Shown here in pieces: positions 61,094 through 64,000 of a stretch of DNA of 64,000 nucleotides. The notes under the pieces are model-generated. The model ran no database searches. It worked only from the letters and a program-made list of their open reading frames with translations, and was not told the origin of the DNA. Origin of the DNA: a bacterium HR28 (lineage in GTDB: Bacteria; Chloroflexota; Chloroflexia; Thermomicrobiales; Thermomicrobiaceae); assembly GCA_002898255.1 (NCBI GenBank), contig BEIE01000005.1:1-64000 (forward strand), read 5' to 3'. The position numbers and the translations under genes are program-made. The number at the start of each line of letters is the position of its first letter. The first letter of the stretch is position 1.

Positions 61094-62146
61094 GTGGCCG
61101 AACGGATCGATGTGGCGATCTTGGCAGCAACGGGTAGTGTCGGGCAACGCTTCGTCCAGCTCCTCGCCGGGCACCCCTGGTTCCGGATCGCGGAACTTGT
61201 GGCGAGTGATCGCTCCGCCGGCAAGCGCTATGCCGAAGCCGTCAACTGGCGGATCAGTGCGGCGCCCCCCGAAGAAGTTCGCGACCTCGTGGTGAAGCAC
61301 ATCGAGGAACCGATCCAGAGTCCCATTGTCTTCTCAGCCCTCCCTGGCGGTGTGGCGGGAGAGATCGAGGAAGCTCTTGCTGCCGAGGGGAAGAAGGTCT
61401 TCACCAACGCACGCGACCACCGGATGGATCCTGATGTCCCCTTGCTTATTCCAGAAGTGAATCCTGATCACGCACGCGCCATCGAGCGTCAACGGCAACT
61501 GCGCGGTTGGCGTGACGGCTTCATTGTGGCCAACCCGAACTGTTCAACGATTCATCTCGTCCTTGCGCTCAAACCCATCTATGACGCCTTTGGGATCGAG
61601 AAAGGGATCGTCACGACACTCCAGGCTGCTTCTGGTGCTGGTTACCCCGGTGTTCCCTCACTCGACCTCATTGACAACGTGGTGCCGTTCATCAGTGGTG
61701 AGGAGGAGAAGATCGAAGCGGAGTCTCGAAAGATTTTGGGAACCTGGGCTGATGGAGCCTTCCAAGACGCACCGCTCACCCTTAGCGCCCACTGCAACCG
61801 TGTCCCGGTTCGCGACGGGCACATGGAGACGGTCAGCTTGAAGCTCAGTCGCCCGGCAACGCCAAGCGAGATCGCTGAGGTCCTCCGCTCGTTCCGTGCC
61901 CGGCCACAGGAACTCGAGCTTCCGAGCGCACCACGGCAGCCGATTGTCGTGTTGGATCAGCCCGACCGGCCTCAACCCGTCCTCGACCGAGATGCCGAGC
62001 GCGGTATGGCGTCGGTCGTCGGTCGTATCCGCCCCTGCTCCGTGTTCGACGTCCGGTTCGTCGTGCTGGGGCACAATACAATCCGCGGTGCGGCAGGCGC
62101 ATCAGTGCTCAATGCGGAACTCTTCTATCGAGAGGGCTGGCTCTGA
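61094..62146 (+). CDS. asd: Aspartate-semialdehyde dehydrogenase
   Basis: A 350-residue enzyme that makes aspartate semialdehyde from aspartyl phosphate, the branch point to lysine (dapA), threonine and methionine (hom). AILAATGSVGQRFVQLLAG at the N-terminus and the active-site NPNCSTIHLV are present. The rest has wording of the archaeal/fungal type (QAASGAGYPGVPSLDLIDNVVPFISGEEEKI), unlike the usual bacterial Asd. The GTG at 61094 has AAGGGAGGAC upstream. It follows the Thr leader and attenuator. Confidence 0.95.
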   Translation: MAERIDVAILAATGSVGQRFVQLLAGHPWFRIAELVASDRSAGKRYAEAVNWRISAAPPEEVRDLVVKHIEEPIQSPIVFSALPGGVAGEIEEALAAEGKKVFTNARDHRMDPDVPLLIPEVNPDHARAIERQRQLRGWRDGFIVANPNCSTIHLVLALKPIYDAFGIEKGIVTTLQAASGAGYPGVPSLDLIDNVVPFISGEEEKIEAESRKILGTWADGAFQDAPLTLSAHCNRVPVRDGHMETVSLKLSRPATPSEIAEVLRSFRARPQELELPSAPRQPIVVLDQPDRPQPVLDRDAERGMASVVGRIRPCSVFDVRFVVLGHNTIRGAAGASVLNAELFYREGWL

Positions 62147-62154
62147 GAACATCA

Positions 62155-62191
62155 GGGCAGCAGGCCACTCGAAATCGGGGGCCTGCTGCCC
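62155..62191. terminator. Terminator between asd and cimA
   Basis: GGGCAGCAGGCC and GGCCTGCTGCCC form a 12-bp perfect stem with a 13-nt loop, followed on the plus strand by CTTCCC. It is in the 50-bp convergent gap, and either gene could use it. Confidence 0.7.
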
Positions 62192-62196
62192 CTTCC

Positions 62197-63816
62197 CTAC
62201 ACGCGAACCGACTCCAATTCAGGAATCCGCGCCGCAATTTCTGGCCGCGTCACGAGCGGATAGGACAGGCTATCGGCGAGGGCAAGCCATGACGCCTCGA
62301 TAATGTTGGTGGATGAGCCGACAGTGTTCCAACTCCCGTGCGCATCCCCAGAGCGAATCCAGACGCGCACCTTCGCACCCGTCCCATGGTGGTCGTCAAG
62401 CACGCGCACCTTGTAGTCCTCAAGTTCTACCGCGGCGATTTCCGGGTAGAACTCCTGCAAAGCCTTGCGCGTCGCTTGATCGAGCGCGTTCACTGGGCCG
62501 TTCCCCTCAGCGGCCGTGTGGAACACCTGATTCCCGATGCGCAACTTCACCATCGCCTCAGCCAGCATGCCGCGGCCATTGCGGTACTCGGTCAGGACCG
62601 TATAGTCAAGCACCTCGAACGGTGGCCGATAGTCCGGCAAGTTGCGCCGGATAAGAAGCTCAAGCGAGGCATCGGCATCCTCGAACCAGTACCCCTGGAA
62701 CTCCAGCTCTTTAATCTGTTCCAGCACCCGCCGCACGACATCCGGCTTGTCTCCGAGCTCAATCCCAAAGCTGCGTGCCTTCACCACAATATTGCTGCGT
62801 CCGCTGAGCTCGCTGACCAGGACGTGCCGTGTGTTCCCAACGACTTCCGGCGGGATGTGCTCATAAGCCGAGGGATGTTTGGCGATCGCGTTGACATGCA
62901 GTCCCGCCTTGTGCGTGAAGGCAAACGCGCCCACGAACGGCAGCCGCGGATCGTGGGTGAGATTCGCTACCTCAGCGACGTAGCGCGACGTCTCGGTCAG
63001 CTTCTTCAGGTGCCCCGGTGGTAAGCACCGATAGCCCAACTTGTACTCGAGGATCGGAATCACCGAACAGAGATTCGCGTTGCCAATCCGCTCGCCCAAC
63101 CCGTTCATTGTCCCCTGGACGTGTGTTACACCCTCAAGGACCGCTGCGATCGTATTCGCCACTGCCAACTCGCAGTCGTTGTGCGTGTGGATCCCTACTG
63201 TACAAGAAACCGTCTTGAGCGCATGACGCACTGCCCGCACCAGGGGTTCAGTCAACGTCCCGCCATTCGTATCGCAGAGCACCACTGCATCGGCTCCAGC
63301 GTCGCAAGCAGCACGGAGCACGGCGAGTGCGTAATCGGGATCCTCAGCATAGCCGTCGAAAAAGTGCTCGGCGTCAAAGATGACCTCGCGTCCTGCCTGT
63401 TTGAGGAAGGCCACCGATTCTGCCACCATACGGAGATTCTCTTCGAGCGTGGTGCCAAGGATTTGAAGGACTTGGAATCGTGACGCCTTCCCGACAATCG
63501 TCACGGTCGGCGTATCGGCCTCAACCAATAGACGCAAGTTCGCATCGTCTTCGACCGCGATGCCTGCACGCCGAGTGCTCCCAAAGGCCGCGATGCGCGC
63601 GTTCCGCCAGACCTCATGGCGTGCGCGCTCGAAGAACGCCATGTCCTTCGGATTTGAGCCCGGCCAGCCACCTTCGATGTAAGCGACACCGAGTTCGTCC
63701 AGAGCGCGAGCGATCTTCAACTTGTCCTCTGTCGTCAGCGAGACACCGGAGCCCTGCGTTCCGTCTCGCAGTGTCGTATCGTAGATTGCGACACGCCGCT
63801 CACCATTCTCGCTCAT
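62197..63816 (-). CDS. cimA: (R)-Citramalate synthase
   Basis: A 539-residue enzyme of the isopropylmalate/homocitrate synthase superfamily. The N-terminus AIYDTTLRDGTQGSGVSLTTEDKL, the metal/substrate residues in GGWPGSNPKD and HTHNDCELAVANTIAAV, and the GTMNGLGERIGNANL motif match the CimA branch that condenses acetyl-CoA with pyruvate. The C-terminal part (residues about 390-539) is the LeuA-dimer regulatory domain. It feeds a threonine-independent route to isoleucine. AGGAGGAGG precedes the ATG at 63816, and an Ile-rich leader and hairpin lie upstream. Confidence 0.93.
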   Translation of the reverse strand: MSENGERRVAIYDTTLRDGTQGSGVSLTTEDKLKIARALDELGVAYIEGGWPGSNPKDMAFFERARHEVWRNARIAAFGSTRRAGIAVEDDANLRLLVEADTPTVTIVGKASRFQVLQILGTTLEENLRMVAESVAFLKQAGREVIFDAEHFFDGYAEDPDYALAVLRAACDAGADAVVLCDTNGGTLTEPLVRAVRHALKTVSCTVGIHTHNDCELAVANTIAAVLEGVTHVQGTMNGLGERIGNANLCSVIPILEYKLGYRCLPPGHLKKLTETSRYVAEVANLTHDPRLPFVGAFAFTHKAGLHVNAIAKHPSAYEHIPPEVVGNTRHVLVSELSGRSNIVVKARSFGIELGDKPDVVRRVLEQIKELEFQGYWFEDADASLELLIRRNLPDYRPPFEVLDYTVLTEYRNGRGMLAEAMVKLRIGNQVFHTAAEGNGPVNALDQATRKALQEFYPEIAAVELEDYKVRVLDDHHGTGAKVRVWIRSGDAHGSWNTVGSSTNIIEASWLALADSLSYPLVTRPEIAARIPELESVRV

Positions 63817-63844
63817 GTGACCTCCTCCTGTATTTCAAACGTTC

Positions 63845-63873
63845 GGCGGCCTCCCCGCGCTGGGGAGGCCGCC
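63845..63873 (-). terminator. Competing hairpin in the cimA leader
   Basis: GGCGGCCTCCCC and GGGGAGGCCGCC form a 12-bp perfect stem with a 5-nt loop. On the minus strand it is followed by GAACGTTTGAAA, without a T-run, so classical termination is not assured. Its arm 63857-63868 can instead pair with 63920-63931 inside the leader ORF, giving a 12-bp alternative fold. Confidence 0.7.
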
Positions 63874-63898
63874 TTCTCGTTCTCTTTGACTCGTCGTG

Positions 63899-64000
63899 TC
63901 ACACGCTTGCGGGCTCAATCCTCCCCAACGCCGCTAGCCCCGCCACGCGGGGCCGAATAATCGCAATAATCGCGATCGCAGCGTTCAGGTGCTGAGCCAC
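63899..64000 (-). CDS. Isoleucine-rich leader peptide of cimA (5' end at window edge)
   Basis: From a GTG at the window edge (64000) the minus strand encodes at least 33 codons to a TGA at 63901-63899. Residues 9-15 are IAIIAII, five Ile in seven codons, followed by R-P and later two Leu. A run of Ile codons just before competing hairpins is the hallmark of an attenuator, and cimA makes an isoleucine precursor. The true start may lie beyond the edge. The Shine-Dalgarno site cannot be seen. Confidence 0.7.
   Translation of the reverse strand: MAQHLNAAIAIIAIIRPRVAGLAALGRIEPASV

Overview
The window reads as one contiguous stretch of a bacterial chromosome with roughly 60% G+C. It is densely coded and has sigma70-like promoters and G-rich Shine-Dalgarno sites. 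Gene content and protein style suggest a thermophilic Chloroflexota of the Thermomicrobia type: a dGTPase-dnaG pair, a CBS/SUF-style iron-sulfur operon, a group 3b NiFe hydrogenase, archaeal-type Asd, citramalate synthase, and lipoproteins with Pro/Thr linkers. That assignment is an inference from gene content; no search was run. I see no phage, transposon, CRISPR array or obvious island.

Layout. 1-5.6 kb: the end of a GcvT/LigM-like methyltransferase, dgt-dnaG, convergent selA, tRNA-Pro(CGG) and tRNA-Arg(CCU). 5.6-11 kb: an MshA-like glycosyltransferase, a B3/B4 domain protein, dapA-dapB and a luciferase-like oxidoreductase. 11.5-14.7 kb: a copper-delivery cluster (His-rich membrane protein, two Sco proteins, a PCuAC lipoprotein) and a convergent glycerol-facilitator-type aquaporin. 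15.2-20.4 kb: a six-gene hydrogenase operon that includes a free-standing cyclic-nucleotide-binding domain and the maturation protease. 20.7-27.7 kb: secA, an SMR-type protein, an alkyltransferase-like protein, and the thiD-G-E-tenI-thiS operon behind a TPP riboswitch. 28-32 kb: an oppABC-like transporter without ATPases. 32-42.4 kb: a Met/Cys gamma-lyase-family enzyme, a class V aminotransferase coupled to a NodB deacetylase, a C39-like/TPR lipoprotein, two tandem YtcJ amidohydrolases, a metallo-hydrolase and a DEDDh exonuclease. 42.4-49.3 kb: a Fur-type regulator with a Fur-box-like palindrome, a divergent IscU-like scaffold, and sufCBDSUT. 49.3-58 kb: secreted or lipid-anchored proteins, a GT20 trehalose-phosphate synthase-type enzyme, an MMPL transporter with a CrtC/AttH lipocalin, and an Asp-box sialidase-like protein. 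58-64 kb: aspartate-family metabolism (metX, hom, asd) and cimA.

The most notable finding is regulatory. Four biosynthetic units are each preceded by a different RNA device readable in the sequence: a TPP riboswitch plus terminator (thiD operon), a SAM-I riboswitch plus terminator (metX), a Thr-rich leader peptide with antiterminator and terminator (asd), and an Ile-rich leader peptide with competing hairpins (cimA, at the right edge). The last two are very short ORFs that automatic gene calling would normally miss. Together they suggest product feedback on the Met, Thr and Ile branches of the aspartate family by transcription attenuation.
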